A stretch of DNA of 64,000 nt from positions 27,990 through 91,989 of the forward strand of contig JAJYUV010000006.1 in assembly GCA_021792355.1 (NCBI GenBank), in the 5' to 3' direction. This document shows, in pieces, positions 42,339 through 51,192 of this stretch. The notes under the pieces were generated by a model. That model made no database searches. It saw nothing but the letters and a program-made list of their open reading frames with translations, and had not been told where the DNA came from. The translations under genes were made by a program, and so were the position numbers. The stretch's first letter is position 1; each line of letters starts with the position of its first letter. Origin of the DNA: Thermoplasmata archaeon (GTDB lineage Archaea; Thermoplasmatota; Thermoplasmata; Thermoplasmatales; GCA-001856825).

Positions 42339-43641
42339 GCTGTTCGCCCAGTCCCTTGTCAAGATATTCGAGAAACTCTTCTTCCTTGTCGAAAGGAATT
42401 TCACCACCTGCGGCTATGTTGTGTCCACCACCGCGTCCTCCAACCTTCACAGCAGCTTCTCCTATAGCACTTGATAGGTCAAGACCATTTGAGACGAGTT
42501 TTCTCGTTGCCCTACCTGAAATTTTGGTACCTTTGTTCCTGTAGAGTGCAATCACCGGTTTTTCCTTATTTACCAAGTAAAGCATCATCACACTGGCAGT
42601 AACTCCCGCCAGGAATGGGTTCTCTACGTATGTCAGATGGAACGACTTCATCTCTTTCCTGGAGTGGTTCGACCTCTTTACCTGTTCAAGTGCCTCTTTC
42701 CTGAGTCTTGTGGACAGATTGTACATTTCGTCCATAGCCTCGTCGTTTCCCATGAACCACGAGGTAGGAAGGCCCATCTTCCCGTTTCTTCCGGCAGCAT
42801 CGAAATAATCGCTCAGCTGATTCCCTGTAAGTCCGATACTCTTGAAATTGAATATATCTGAGACCAAGGTCTCATAGCCTTCTCTTGCAGCGTTCTGCCT
42901 GATTAGGTAAATGGTCAGCAGATCTACTATCTTCTCCTTCTCGTCCGTCCTTAGACTGGACACTGCTGCATCCGGATCTATTCCCTCTTTCTCAAGAAAA
43001 TATCTCGATGCCTCCAGATTTCCACTCAACCCATCAAAGTACGGTTCTATAGAGAGATAGATTGCTTCTGATATAGATTTACCGGACAGATTCAAGTCCT
43101 TGGAGAACTGATACTTGCCTTTCATTTCTTCTACGATTTTACCATTCATTCCGTTGAAGCCGCCTATATCTTGCTTGTCTCCTATTACGCCTGCTAGAAA
43201 TGCTGGGAAAAGATCATAGTTTGATTCGTCAACTGCCAATGATAAGAGAAATGCAACAGTGCTCGAGCATGCTTCTTTTGTGCCGTCGTAACCGTATTCC
43301 CTAGGGTTCAGATTTATTGCTCTACTATTGTGTTTGCTGGAAATCATATGGTGATCTACTATTACTACTGAACGTGATTCTAATTTATCTTTCAGGTCGG
43401 TCCCAAGATCGCTCAATATTATTGGATGGTCTTCAGTATTATCTATCGCATCAAAGTCCATTGACCTGAGGAACGACAGGTGAAAGCCCTTGCTCAGTCT
43501 TCTGAGTGTCTCTGCCAAGATCAGAGCAGAAGAAACTCCGTCTGCGTCATAGTGACTGAATATCCTGAAAAAACTTTCCTTCTCCAGTAGCTCCCTTGCT
43601 TCCTCAAACTTAGATGAATAGGCCTCGTTGAGCGAGATCAT
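42325..43641 (-). CDS. Archaeal RecJ-like DHH phosphoesterase
   Basis: 438 aa. DHH motifs S-H-Y-D-A-D-G (H30, D32, D34), S-D-L-G and V-D-H-H (96-98), plus a C-terminal DHHA1 domain with G-G-R-G-G-G-H-N-I-A-A-G-G at about 402-414. Archaeal relatives include GAN/RecJ nucleases that join the replicative CMG complex, and others that act on RNA or oligonucleotides. Its place between uS15 and the CoA gene, with ATGA overlap to uS15, is a conserved arrangement in archaea. Confidence 0.88.
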   Translation of the reverse strand: MISLNEAYSSKFEEARELLEKESFFRIFSHYDADGVSSALILAETLRRLSKGFHLSFLRSMDFDAIDNTEDHPIILSDLGTDLKDKLESRSVVIVDHHMISSKHNSRAINLNPREYGYDGTKEACSSTVAFLLSLAVDESNYDLFPAFLAGVIGDKQDIGGFNGMNGKIVEEMKGKYQFSKDLNLSGKSISEAIYLSIEPYFDGLSGNLEASRYFLEKEGIDPDAAVSSLRTDEKEKIVDLLTIYLIRQNAAREGYETLVSDIFNFKSIGLTGNQLSDYFDAAGRNGKMGLPTSWFMGNDEAMDEMYNLSTRLRKEALEQVKRSNHSRKEMKSFHLTYVENPFLAGVTASVMMLYLVNKEKPVIALYRNKGTKISGRATRKLVSNGLDLSSAIGEAAVKVGGRGGGHNIAAGGEIPFDKEEEFLEYLDKGLGEQLGNT

Positions 43642-44093
43642 TTGATGATTGATTCTGCAGTGGCCCTAGAGTAACTCCATCCTTCAGGAAGTTTACTCTT
43701 TCTCTTGTAGTAGTCGCTAAGCCTCTTGATTTTGGCCTCAACAAGTTCCAGCCCTCTCCTATTTTTCAGGTCCTTGGGATTGACACCGAGATGCTTGTTC
43801 AGGCTTACTGCTTTTGATATCAATGCTGCGAGATCCTCAGGCATCTGATCCTTTACTCCATTTGTTTCAAGGATCTTTGAAATCCTGTTTCCTCTGATTT
43901 CCTTCACTTTTGGGATGCCATACTGGTCTCTCAGTACCATTCCCAGTTTCGATTTAGTGAGACCTTCCTTCTTCAATTTGACAATGAGCTTGTCCAGTTC
44001 CTCGTTGCCCATAGTAACCCAGTTGGGCTTTCCTTCTCTAACCGGACGTTTTGATCCTGCTCTTCCTCTTTTTCTAGTATGCATCCTCGCCAT
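43638..44093 (-). CDS. rps15: Small ribosomal subunit protein uS15
   Basis: Archaeal uS15, long form, 151 aa. Starts M-A-R-M-H-T-R-K-R-G-R-A-G-S-K-R-P; the ATG at 44093 has an AAGGTG site 6 bases upstream and is preferred over the 44114 start. Conserved parts: P-x-W-V-T-M-G-N-E-E-L, L-R-D-Q-Y-G-I-P-K-V and K-I-K-R-L-S-D-Y-Y-K-R-K-S-K-L-P-E-G-W. Heads the uS15-DHH-pps operon; divergent from the reductase gene. Confidence 0.97.
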   Translation of the reverse strand: MARMHTRKRGRAGSKRPVREGKPNWVTMGNEELDKLIVKLKKEGLTKSKLGMVLRDQYGIPKVKEIRGNRISKILETNGVKDQMPEDLAALISKAVSLNKHLGVNPKDLKNRRGLELVEAKIKRLSDYYKRKSKLPEGWSYSRATAESIIK

Positions 44094-44147
44094 TATTGCA
44101 CCTTTCCCGTCCATTTAATTTTAATACTTAAGTTTTAATAGGACTCG

Positions 44148-45239
44148 GTGTATGATGTTCTCGTGATAGGCGCTGGACCTGCAGGATCCAACGTTTCCTA
44201 TCAACTCTCCAGAAAGGGATTCAGGGTTAAAATGGTGGACCTAAAGGAAAGAGTTGGAATCCCAAATCACTGTTCTGGACTTGTGGACAAGAGGGTGGTC
44301 GACGTAGTAGGAGAGGATTTGGTTATTGATAGACCATCAGTTGCTGAGATCTCCACTCCAATAGGATCTTTTTCCTTGAACTCGAGGCGAATGCGGGTCA
44401 TTGATAGAGTGGCTTTAGACCAGAAACTGGCTGCAATGGCTCAGTCTGAAGGTACGGATTTGTCTCTTATGACTATGTTGACTGACGTTCATGAACAAGG
44501 TAATCTCATTCATGCAACTGTCAAATCCAAAAGGGGTTTTGAAACAATCGAGACTAAATTCATTGTCGGAGCAGATGGACCTGCGAGTTCAGTCAGGAGA
44601 AAGATCAGCATAAGATCTCCAAAACTGCTTAGGTCTCTTCAGTTTGACCTATCTAGGAGATCGGAGAGGGTAGTGATAAACCTTGATCGAAAAAGGACTC
44701 CAGACTTCTTCTCCTGGGAAATACCAAGTGGGAAAGAAGTTGAGGTTGGAGCATCAGGGATTAACAGTGAAGAAGTGGTCAAGAGTATGGTCGGAAATTA
44801 TCCTGTAGTGCGTAGAAGAGGAGGCCTCATTCCAATTGGACCTACACAACTAGGAAAAGGAAACGCATTTCTGATTGGTGATGCTGCTGGTCTAAGCAAG
44901 TCCACTACTGGTGGCGGTCTCTTCGCCGCCATCAAGTCAGGAGACGCCCTTTCAACCGCAATTGAGAAGGGAGGCAATGTCCTGCAGGAATATCAAAGGA
45001 ACTGGTACAACTCCTTTGGGACTGAAGTCAGAAGAGACTACAAGATCCGCAAGCTCCTCGACAGATACGAAAAGTACTATCACCTGTGGGTTCCCCTTGT
45101 AAGTTCAAACATTTCAGGAATCAACAAGATTGGAGATGTGGATTACCCTTCCAAAACATTGCTGTACATGCTTTACTCACTTCCACTACATTTCCCACTT
45201 GCTTTGATGGAGTTTGTGTCAAAGTCGATCTCCTCTTAG
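44148..45239 (+). CDS. Geranylgeranyl reductase family FAD-dependent oxidoreductase
   Basis: 363 aa. Dinucleotide fold G-A-G-P-A-G-S at residues 8-14, the family motif N-H-C-S-G-L-V, V-G-A-D-G-P-A-S-S-V-R and F-L-I-G-D-A-A-G-L-S-K-S-T-T-G-G-G-L. Relatives saturate the isoprenoid chains of archaeal lipids (digeranylgeranylglycerophospholipid reductase) or quinone side chains. GTG start about 24 bases after TTAATACTTA, with no SD, hence likely leaderless. The substrate is inferred only from the family. Confidence 0.86.
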   Translation: MYDVLVIGAGPAGSNVSYQLSRKGFRVKMVDLKERVGIPNHCSGLVDKRVVDVVGEDLVIDRPSVAEISTPIGSFSLNSRRMRVIDRVALDQKLAAMAQSEGTDLSLMTMLTDVHEQGNLIHATVKSKRGFETIETKFIVGADGPASSVRRKISIRSPKLLRSLQFDLSRRSERVVINLDRKRTPDFFSWEIPSGKEVEVGASGINSEEVVKSMVGNYPVVRRRGGLIPIGPTQLGKGNAFLIGDAAGLSKSTTGGGLFAAIKSGDALSTAIEKGGNVLQEYQRNWYNSFGTEVRRDYKIRKLLDRYEKYYHLWVPLVSSNISGINKIGDVDYPSKTLLYMLYSLPLHFPLALMEFVSKSISS

Positions 45240-45268
45240 ATTCCATCAATTGATCTCTTATAACCGAT

Positions 45269-45712
45269 TCAATCCTTTATTGTTTGGAAGACGAGATGGG
45301 AGAAAGTCGTTTCCACCCCTGGGTACCCTCTTATCTTGTTTACAACTTTCTCTCCGAGTTCCCTCAGACTCTTTGCCCTCACCTTTGCAATTATATCAAA
45401 TTCGCCAGCTATAATGTGGACCTCCTCGACTCCTTCTAGCTTCGAAATTATCTGTGCCAGTTCTTCTTGCGTAGTTTTGCCTGTTTTCTTGAAAGATATG
45501 AAAACGAATGCAAGAACGTCAAGTCCAATCGATTCATAATCCAGTTTAACTGTGAATTTCCTGATTATTCCTGTTTTTACTAGTTTTTCTATTCGCTGAG
45601 CGACCGTTACCCTGTTCAGTTCAAGGCTATCTGCGATATCGGTGATTCTATCTCTTCCATTCTCTCTTAGATATTCAACAATTTGATTGTCAATTTTGTC
45701 AAAATCTTTCAT
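45269..45712 (-). CDS. Lrp/AsnC family transcriptional regulator
   Basis: 147 aa: N-terminal helix-turn-helix (I-D-N-Q-I-V-E-Y-L-R-E-N-G-R through L-N-R-V-T-V-A-Q-R-I-E-K-L) and C-terminal RAM ligand domain (V-L-A-F-V-F-I-S-F, V-E-E-V-H-I-I-A-G-E-F-D-I-I-A-K-V). Divergent from the asparagine synthetase gene with 95 bases between, so that gene is the natural candidate target, as asnC-asnA in E. coli (analogy, inference). Confidence 0.93.
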   Translation of the reverse strand: MKDFDKIDNQIVEYLRENGRDRITDIADSLELNRVTVAQRIEKLVKTGIIRKFTVKLDYESIGLDVLAFVFISFKKTGKTTQEELAQIISKLEGVEEVHIIAGEFDIIAKVRAKSLRELGEKVVNKIRGYPGVETTFSHLVFQTIKD

Positions 45713-45807
45713 AATGTTAATGTCGAATAGGATATTTAATGATTGTTATGCAAATTGTTCAAAATAATATGACATAAGGTAATACCAGATGGATAAATGA
45801 TGAGCAC
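45713..45807. promoter_or_regulatory. Divergent promoter region, Lrp-like regulator / asparagine synthetase
   Basis: AT-rich 95 bases. Holds a direct repeat ATTGTTATGCAAATTGTT (two ATTGTT copies around ATGCAA) and TATA-like AAAATAATATG upstream of the synthetase. The repeat is a plausible site for the regulator. Confidence 0.4.
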
Positions 45808-46734
45808 ATGATTCAATCGAGTCCGATTACGGATTTCTTTGGAAGAGACAGAGAGAGAATTCTGACTGGGACGAAGGTGAACACTCTGATAAGAGGAAGC
45901 ATGAAGCGTTTTTTGGACAGAAGAGGATTTCTTGAAATCAATCCAGTGATCATTTCACCAATTTCAGATCCCCTCAACCATCCGGTGGATGATCCCACTC
46001 TAAGTTATTACGGCTATAGGTATAGGTTAACGAAATCTATGATCTTCCACAAACAACTCGCATTGGTTCACTTCGATAGGATCTATTCATTCTCCCCAAA
46101 TATTAGAATCGAGCCCTTGGAGAGAAAGAATACGGGAAGACACCTTGCAGAGTTCACACAGTTGGACCTGGAGGTGAAAGGAGAAGGTAGAGACTTCGTT
46201 ATGGGACTAGCAGAAGGAATGATAGACGATGCCGTAGAGAAGGTCAGGAAATCAATTGACAGAGACAAACTAAATCCTAACCTGAGGAAATACCGAAGAC
46301 CGTTCAGGAGAATAAAGTACCGAGATGCTTTAAGAGAATATGGCACGGATTTCGAAATGGTCATGAGTTCAGAAGCAAAGGATCCTTTTTGGATTATAGA
46401 TATACCTCTAGAAGAGAGAGAATTCTACGACAGGGAAAAGGATGAGGAGGCAGGGATATTGATGGATATGGACCTGATTTATCCTAACGGTTACGGGGAA
46501 GCAATTAGCGGAGGAGAAAGAGAATATCAGTACGAAAGAATCTTGAATAGGATCCATAAGAAGGGGCAGAGGGAACAGGATTATGCTCTTCTTCTAGAGG
46601 CATCAAGGAATGGGATTCCCGCTTCTGCAGGATTTGGGATAGGCATAGAGAGATTTGTCAGATTCCTTACAGGATCTGAAGACATTTCGAATGTTGTACT
46701 TTTTCCAAAGAAGATAGGAGAGTACGTGCTGTGA
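45808..46734 (+). CDS. asnA: AsnRS-like archaeal asparagine synthetase A
   Basis: 308 aa class II synthetase core without an anticodon-binding domain. Motif 2 F-E/I-R-I-E-P-L-E-R and H-L-A-E-F-T-Q-L-D-L-E, and motif 3 G-F-G-I-G-I-E-R-F-V-R-F are clear. The sequence resembles the Pyrococcus enzyme that descends from AsnRS/AspRS but makes free asparagine from aspartate and ammonia. No N-terminal OB fold, which rules out an ordinary AsnRS or AspRS. Divergent Lrp/AsnC gene supports an asparagine role. Confidence 0.88.
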   Translation: MIQSSPITDFFGRDRERILTGTKVNTLIRGSMKRFLDRRGFLEINPVIISPISDPLNHPVDDPTLSYYGYRYRLTKSMIFHKQLALVHFDRIYSFSPNIRIEPLERKNTGRHLAEFTQLDLEVKGEGRDFVMGLAEGMIDDAVEKVRKSIDRDKLNPNLRKYRRPFRRIKYRDALREYGTDFEMVMSSEAKDPFWIIDIPLEEREFYDREKDEEAGILMDMDLIYPNGYGEAISGGEREYQYERILNRIHKKGQREQDYALLLEASRNGIPASAGFGIGIERFVRFLTGSEDISNVVLFPKKIGEYVL

Positions 46735-46798
46735 CAGTTGATTTGACACGACCGTGGTTTTGGCAATCCTGCATCTAAAATATCTCGTGACAGTAGTT

Positions 46799-46839
46799 AA
46801 TTTTGGGGCATCATTTAGTCTTTGATGCGAGCCAAAATT
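46799..46839. repeat. Imperfect inverted repeat upstream of an exported protein gene
   Basis: Two-part arms: AATTTTGG (46799-46806) pairs CCAAAATT (46832-46839), and GCATCA (46808-46813) pairs TGATGC (46823-46828). Ends at the TATA-like TTTATTAC. Possible operator. Confidence 0.6.
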
Positions 46840-46866
46840 TATTACGCTAAATTTGCATTAATCACC

Positions 46867-47376
46867 GTGAGTAGAGACCCGGGGCTGGCACTACTGACAA
46901 GATCAGAAAAGAAGAGCAAAAGGGTAAAGATCGTGACTGCCATAGTTTCAGGTGCGGTAGTCATTATCCTTATGTTTGCCGTCGCACACTACTACGAAAG
47001 AGGACCCCAAAGCACAAAGGTTACTGTCAGTCTAAGCGATCTTACGGAAACACTCATTCAGAACAACTCTACCGTATACGTCAATCCTAACAGTTATGCA
47101 GTCTACAAGGAAAGTTTGTATTACGATTCAGCTCTCTCTGGAGCCTTTACTTCTACGAATCCGATTACCTTTTATGTCTTCAACGAGAGCGAGCTGCTAT
47201 CTCAAAATTCTGGTGAGATACCCAGTTACATTTATACAACAGGAGCAACCACCGGAGCTTCGGTTCACGTCTATCTCACTTCAGGGGTCTATTACTTGGA
47301 GTTCTTTAACTCCAACGCTTCCAAGTTGGCAAAGGTGCTTGTTTCAATTCCCTTTACGATCACCTTCTCGACCTAA
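46867..47376 (+). CDS. Small exported membrane-anchored protein of unknown function
   Basis: The GTG at 46867 is preferred over 46822 since TTTATTAC lies about 26 bases upstream (leaderless). 169 aa: basic stretch K-K-S-K-R-V-K-I, one membrane anchor (I-V-S-G-A-V-V-I-I-L-M-F-A-V-A), then an extracellular domain of about 125 residues rich in Ser, Thr, Tyr with several N-x-S/T sites and the segment N-N-S-T-V-Y-V-N-P-N. Similar in plan and motif to the large protein at 15957. Function unknown; lies ahead of the peptide transporter but has its own promoter. Confidence 0.7.
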   Translation: MSRDPGLALLTRSEKKSKRVKIVTAIVSGAVVIILMFAVAHYYERGPQSTKVTVSLSDLTETLIQNNSTVYVNPNSYAVYKESLYYDSALSGAFTSTNPITFYVFNESELLSQNSGEIPSYIYTTGATTGASVHVYLTSGVYYLEFFNSNASKLAKVLVSIPFTITFST

Positions 47377-47637
47377 TTGAGTCTCTGGGGAACATTAAAG
47401 CTACTATACCGCAGAGAACTGCGATACCTAATTGGATTGGATCACTGGTTAACTCACAAAAACAACTGGAATCGTGCTGAAAGTGATGACAACTGAAACA
47501 ACAAACGAACTATGAACCAGAGTTGTGGTTTCTCACGAATGGCTTGTTCAAATACAGATGTTCTGAATATTTTTACTCATCTTAAATTCAAACCCGTTTC
47601 ATCTGAATCAAGAATTTCCCGACTACAACGGCGATTA

Positions 47638-47670
47638 GAGAGAAGTGGATTTTTCCTTATCCGCTCTCTT
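47638..47670 (+). promoter_or_regulatory. Stem-loop just upstream of the peptide transporter promoter
   Basis: Arms 47638-47650 and 47659-47670 pair over 12 positions with one bulged A and two G-T pairs around a pyrimidine loop, followed by TTT. Lies 10 bases before the TATA box. Either a terminator for upstream transcripts or an operator. Confidence 0.45.
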
Positions 47671-47678
47671 TTTGGCAA

Positions 47679-47690
47679 GAAAATATAATA
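47679..47690 (+). promoter_or_regulatory. TATA box of the oligopeptide transporter operon
   Basis: GAAAATATAATA, about 26 bases before the expected start of transcription near 47708; a GGAGTGGA element and the TTG start of dppB follow. Confidence 0.55.
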
Positions 47691-47726
47691 AGGTCATTTC
47701 AATCTTCGGAATGGAGTGGAAGACGT

Positions 47727-48812
47727 TTGAAGCTTTATATCTACATCATCCGGAGGCTGCTCTTACTCATTCCAGTTATAATAGGGGTTACGCTGATAAC
47801 ATTCTATCTCTCTCACATAAACATAAATCTTCTCATTACCGAATATGAAGGGAAAATACACACTTACGCTCAGTACCTTAAAATTAAACAGGAGTTGCAT
47901 CTAGACGGACCTATATACGTGCAATACCTTTACTATCTTGGCGCTCTGTTTACCGGGAACTGGGGTTTTGTATCTCCGGGCGATATTGACCCGGGCACAC
48001 CCGTGGTCGTAGAATTTATGAAGAGATTTCCGCCAACCGCAGAGCTAGCCCTCATAGCAACTCTCATAATTCTTGCCCTCGGAATCCCACTCGGCGTTTT
48101 GAGTGCGGTAAGGAAGGATAGGATACCGGATCACCTGACAAGACTAGGCGCAATGGCCGCTGTATCGATGCCAACTTTCTGGTTAGGGCTCTTGGTACTT
48201 ATCATGCTAGCTCCTACGAGCCCGATACCGCACTGGCTAACCCTCTACGGTAACGGCCAGCTCAACTGGTCCGTGTATGGTGTCACTTCTGCCGGCACTC
48301 CAGCGCCATTCTACGTTACCGGTGGCCTTTCACGTCCCACCGGCTTTCTTCTCATTGATACGTTATACTATGGAGACTTTGCAGCTTTCTTTAATGCACT
48401 ATGGTATGTCTTCTGGCCATCCCTCGTAGTTGCTCTCACAACCTTTGGAGTTATCATCAGGTTCATGAGATCGAGCATGCTTGAAAACCTCGGGCAAGAC
48501 TACATAAGAACGGCCAGATCTAAGGGAGTGCCCGAACAGTTTGTCATTAAGAAGCACGCTAGGCGAAATGCACTGGGTGCAACTACCACAGTACTTGGCC
48601 TGACTTTCGCTGCTCTTCTGGCAGGTGTCGTCGTTACTGAAACCGTGTTCAACTGGCCAGGTATGGGAAGGTGGTTGTTCGAAGCCGCATACAACAATGA
48701 CATGGTATCTGTTATGGCAACGACCTTTGTTTTCACGCTCGTTATAGTGGCAGCAAATCTCGTGGTAGATATCCTATATTCCTATCTCGATCCAAGGGTG
48801 AGACTAGAATGA
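47727..48812 (+). CDS. dppB: Oligopeptide/dipeptide ABC transporter permease (DppB type)
   Basis: 361 aa inner-membrane subunit with six helices. N-terminal R-R-L-L-L-L-I-P-V-I-I-G-V-T-L-I-T-F and the cytoplasmic loop D-Y-I-R-T-A-R-S-K-G-V-P-E that contacts the ATPase are canonical. TTG start with GGAGTGGA 8-10 bases upstream. Operon dppB-dppC-dppD-dppF, small membrane gene, then the binding protein. Confidence 0.93.
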   Translation: MKLYIYIIRRLLLLIPVIIGVTLITFYLSHININLLITEYEGKIHTYAQYLKIKQELHLDGPIYVQYLYYLGALFTGNWGFVSPGDIDPGTPVVVEFMKRFPPTAELALIATLIILALGIPLGVLSAVRKDRIPDHLTRLGAMAAVSMPTFWLGLLVLIMLAPTSPIPHWLTLYGNGQLNWSVYGVTSAGTPAPFYVTGGLSRPTGFLLIDTLYYGDFAAFFNALWYVFWPSLVVALTTFGVIIRFMRSSMLENLGQDYIRTARSKGVPEQFVIKKHARRNALGATTTVLGLTFAALLAGVVVTETVFNWPGMGRWLFEAAYNNDMVSVMATTFVFTLVIVAANLVVDILYSYLDPRVRLE

Positions 48813-49753
48813 CCACTCAAAGTGTTGGGTCTCCTTTCTCGAGGGCCCTCAAAAAGCGATTGGAGTCCACCAGGAGAAGCTTCTACTTCCTTACCAGAAG
48901 CCCTCTGGCAACAATAGGGCTAGCAGTTGTCATCATTTACGTCTTAATAGCTATAGTCGGACCGGAAATCGTGGGTGGCAATCCACTGATAATGAAACAG
49001 TACTACCTCTTTCAGGGTAAATCTATAATCTTCAATCCACTCCCTCCTTTCAAGTACAGTCAATTTCCGTTGGGTACCACTTTTGGCGGGTACAGCATTT
49101 ATGAAGGAGTCATCAAGGGCGCAAGAAACGATTTGGAACTCGCTTCGGCTGTTGTGCTTAGCGGAGCTTTGATAGGCGTTGTATTGGGAAGCATTGCGGG
49201 TTTCAAAGGGGGTGCAATAGGAGAGGTCATAATGAGGATCACCGATATCTTCCTCTCGCTGCCCACTATAGTTATAGCTCTTGCGTTCCTGACGGTATTC
49301 GGAAGATATGAGAACGTGATGATAGGAGCCCTCATAATCATATGGTGGCCAACTTACACAAGGGTAGTCCGCGGGCAAGTCCTGACGGTCAGGGAGCAGA
49401 AGTACGTAGAGGCATCGGTTGCCGCAGGCTCCTCCTCGCTCAGAACTGTTATTAAACATATCATTCCCAACTCCATCTATCCAATCTTCGTACAGATGTC
49501 ATTAGATTACGGAAACGTTATTCTTACACTTGCTGCTCTCTTCTTCCTAGGGTTCACATTTGCAGGACCGGGTTTTGCGGAGTGGGGTAACATAATATCG
49601 GCCGCATCCAATTCTACCTTTGGTGGATCTGCCCTGTACAACTATCCATGGACAATTACTATTCCGGGACTGGTGATATTAATATTCGTTCTGTCCCTCA
49701 ACTTGTTTGGTGACGGACTAAGGGATGTACTTGACCCTAGGATGAGAAGGTGA
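48809..49753 (+). CDS. dppC: Oligopeptide/dipeptide ABC transporter permease (DppC type)
   Basis: 314 aa second permease subunit. N-terminal helix L-A-T-I-G-L-A-V-V-I-I-Y-V-L-I-A, then the core with F-P-L-G-T-T-F-G-G-Y-S-I, D-I-F-L-S-L-P-T-I-V-I-A-L-A-F and the coupling loop E-Q-K-Y-V-E-A-S-V-A-A-G. ATGA overlap with dppB and GTGA overlap with dppD show tight coupling. Confidence 0.93.
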   Translation: MTTQSVGSPFSRALKKRLESTRRSFYFLTRSPLATIGLAVVIIYVLIAIVGPEIVGGNPLIMKQYYLFQGKSIIFNPLPPFKYSQFPLGTTFGGYSIYEGVIKGARNDLELASAVVLSGALIGVVLGSIAGFKGGAIGEVIMRITDIFLSLPTIVIALAFLTVFGRYENVMIGALIIIWWPTYTRVVRGQVLTVREQKYVEASVAAGSSSLRTVIKHIIPNSIYPIFVQMSLDYGNVILTLAALFFLGFTFAGPGFAEWGNIISAASNSTFGGSALYNYPWTITIPGLVILIFVLSLNLFGDGLRDVLDPRMRR

Positions 49754-51192
49754 GTTACTTGGAAGAAGCACTAGTTGTGAAGGATTTAAAGACACAGTTC
49801 TTTATCTACGACGGCGTGGTAAAGGCGCTCGAAGACGTTACGTTCACCCTGAACAAGGGAGAGGTACTAGGAATAGTTGGCGAAACGGGATGCGGGAAGT
49901 CTGTCACTGCGTTCAGTATTATGAGACTAATACCTGATCCTCCCGGAAGAGTTATTTCGGGCCAGATAAGGATGGGCAACTATGATCTGATGAGGGGAAT
50001 AGATCAGGAAGCGGAGATTATCCTCAAGAAGAGACCTAAAATAAAGCACCACAACAAGGTAATCAGGAAGAACGAACACCTCTATAACAAGATAAGGGGA
50101 AGATACATTTCTATGATATTTCAGGAGCCAATGGCCGCTCTGAACCCAGTTTACACCGTTGAGAACCAAATAATCGAGTCAATCTATCTCCACGGAATGA
50201 CGAAGATTCTCAAGGTTATCAAGTCTGCATCGGAACACATCTCTGACCTAAAATCATTCAGAGAGAGAGGGGAGATTACAGGCGAATTCAATGATTTTGT
50301 AGGAATTGAACTGTCCAAAATAAAGAGCCTTAACAAGGGAAAGGAGTCTCTGGAAAGGCATCTTGATATGCTGATTGATGAAGGCACTAAGTACGCAGAA
50401 AAGAAGGAAAAATACGATCAGATGCTGAATCATTCTATAGAAATAGATGGACTAGAGGAGAGACTTTTGAGCAATGTAGAGGACCAGGAAAGGGATAGCA
50501 TTATATCGGTCCTGACGAAGGAAGCAAGGAAAAGCAAACTCAATGGACTTACGAAGAGACTCAAGAAAAAGAAGCCCGATCCAGTAATCAGCGAAGCTAG
50601 AAGGGAAGCACTCATGCTTCTCGAGTCTGTCAACATCCCGAACGCATACCAGATCCTGAAGAACTACCCTCACGAGCTATCTGGAGGAATGCTTCAGAGG
50701 GTCGTCATAGCCATTGCTCTTGCAAACGATCCTCAAATACTCATAGCGGACGAGCCAACAACAGCTCTGGATGTAACGATACAGGCTCAGATTCTAGAGT
50801 TGTTGAAAGACCTCAAGAAGAATAGAGGAACTTCAATTATTCTCATAACACACGACCTAGGAGTGATTGCTGAAATGGCAGACAGAGTTGCGGTGATGTA
50901 CGCTGGGAACGTCGTAGAAACTGCTCCTGCAATGGAGCTCTACCACAACCCCAAGCATCCTTACACAATAGGTCTCCTTCAGTCAATACCAAGGGTCGAT
51001 GATCCTTCCAAGAAGCTCAACATCATACGCGGTACAGTCCCAAATCTCATCAACCCGCCGACGGGATGCAGATTCAATCCCAGGTGCCAATTTGCTTTCG
51101 ATAGGTGCTTTGTTGAAGTACCACCAACAATAGAGACATCTGAAGGCCACACGGTAGCGTGCCATCTTTTCACTGGAAAGGAGGTCAGGTAA
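49750..51192 (+). CDS. dppD: Oligopeptide ABC transporter ATPase (DppD type) with large insert
   Basis: 480 aa, against about 330 for the family. Walker A G-E-T-G-C-G-K-S 44-51, Q-loop Q125, signature L-S-G-G-M-L-Q 310-316, Walker B L-I-A-D-E-P 331-336, H-loop His368, and the C-terminal Cys motif C-R-F-N-P-R-C ... C of peptide transporters. The extra length lies mainly between the Q-loop and signature (about residues 150-275), a charged helical segment likely to be a coiled coil, plus a smaller insert before the Q-loop. GTG start. Confidence 0.92.
   Translation: MSYLEEALVVKDLKTQFFIYDGVVKALEDVTFTLNKGEVLGIVGETGCGKSVTAFSIMRLIPDPPGRVISGQIRMGNYDLMRGIDQEAEIILKKRPKIKHHNKVIRKNEHLYNKIRGRYISMIFQEPMAALNPVYTVENQIIESIYLHGMTKILKVIKSASEHISDLKSFRERGEITGEFNDFVGIELSKIKSLNKGKESLERHLDMLIDEGTKYAEKKEKYDQMLNHSIEIDGLEERLLSNVEDQERDSIISVLTKEARKSKLNGLTKRLKKKKPDPVISEARREALMLLESVNIPNAYQILKNYPHELSGGMLQRVVIAIALANDPQILIADEPTTALDVTIQAQILELLKDLKKNRGTSIILITHDLGVIAEMADRVAVMYAGNVVETAPAMELYHNPKHPYTIGLLQSIPRVDDPSKKLNIIRGTVPNLINPPTGCRFNPRCQFAFDRCFVEVPPTIETSEGHTVACHLFTGKEVR

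Noticed and set aside
47645..47848. 67-codon frame overlapping the start of dppB
   Set aside because: Starts before the TATA box of the operon and overlaps dppB in another frame; the dppB frame is clearly the real one.
48944..49459. 171-codon open frame opposite dppC
   Set aside because: Entirely within the permease gene on the other strand; Tyr/Arg/Ser-rich with no family resemblance.
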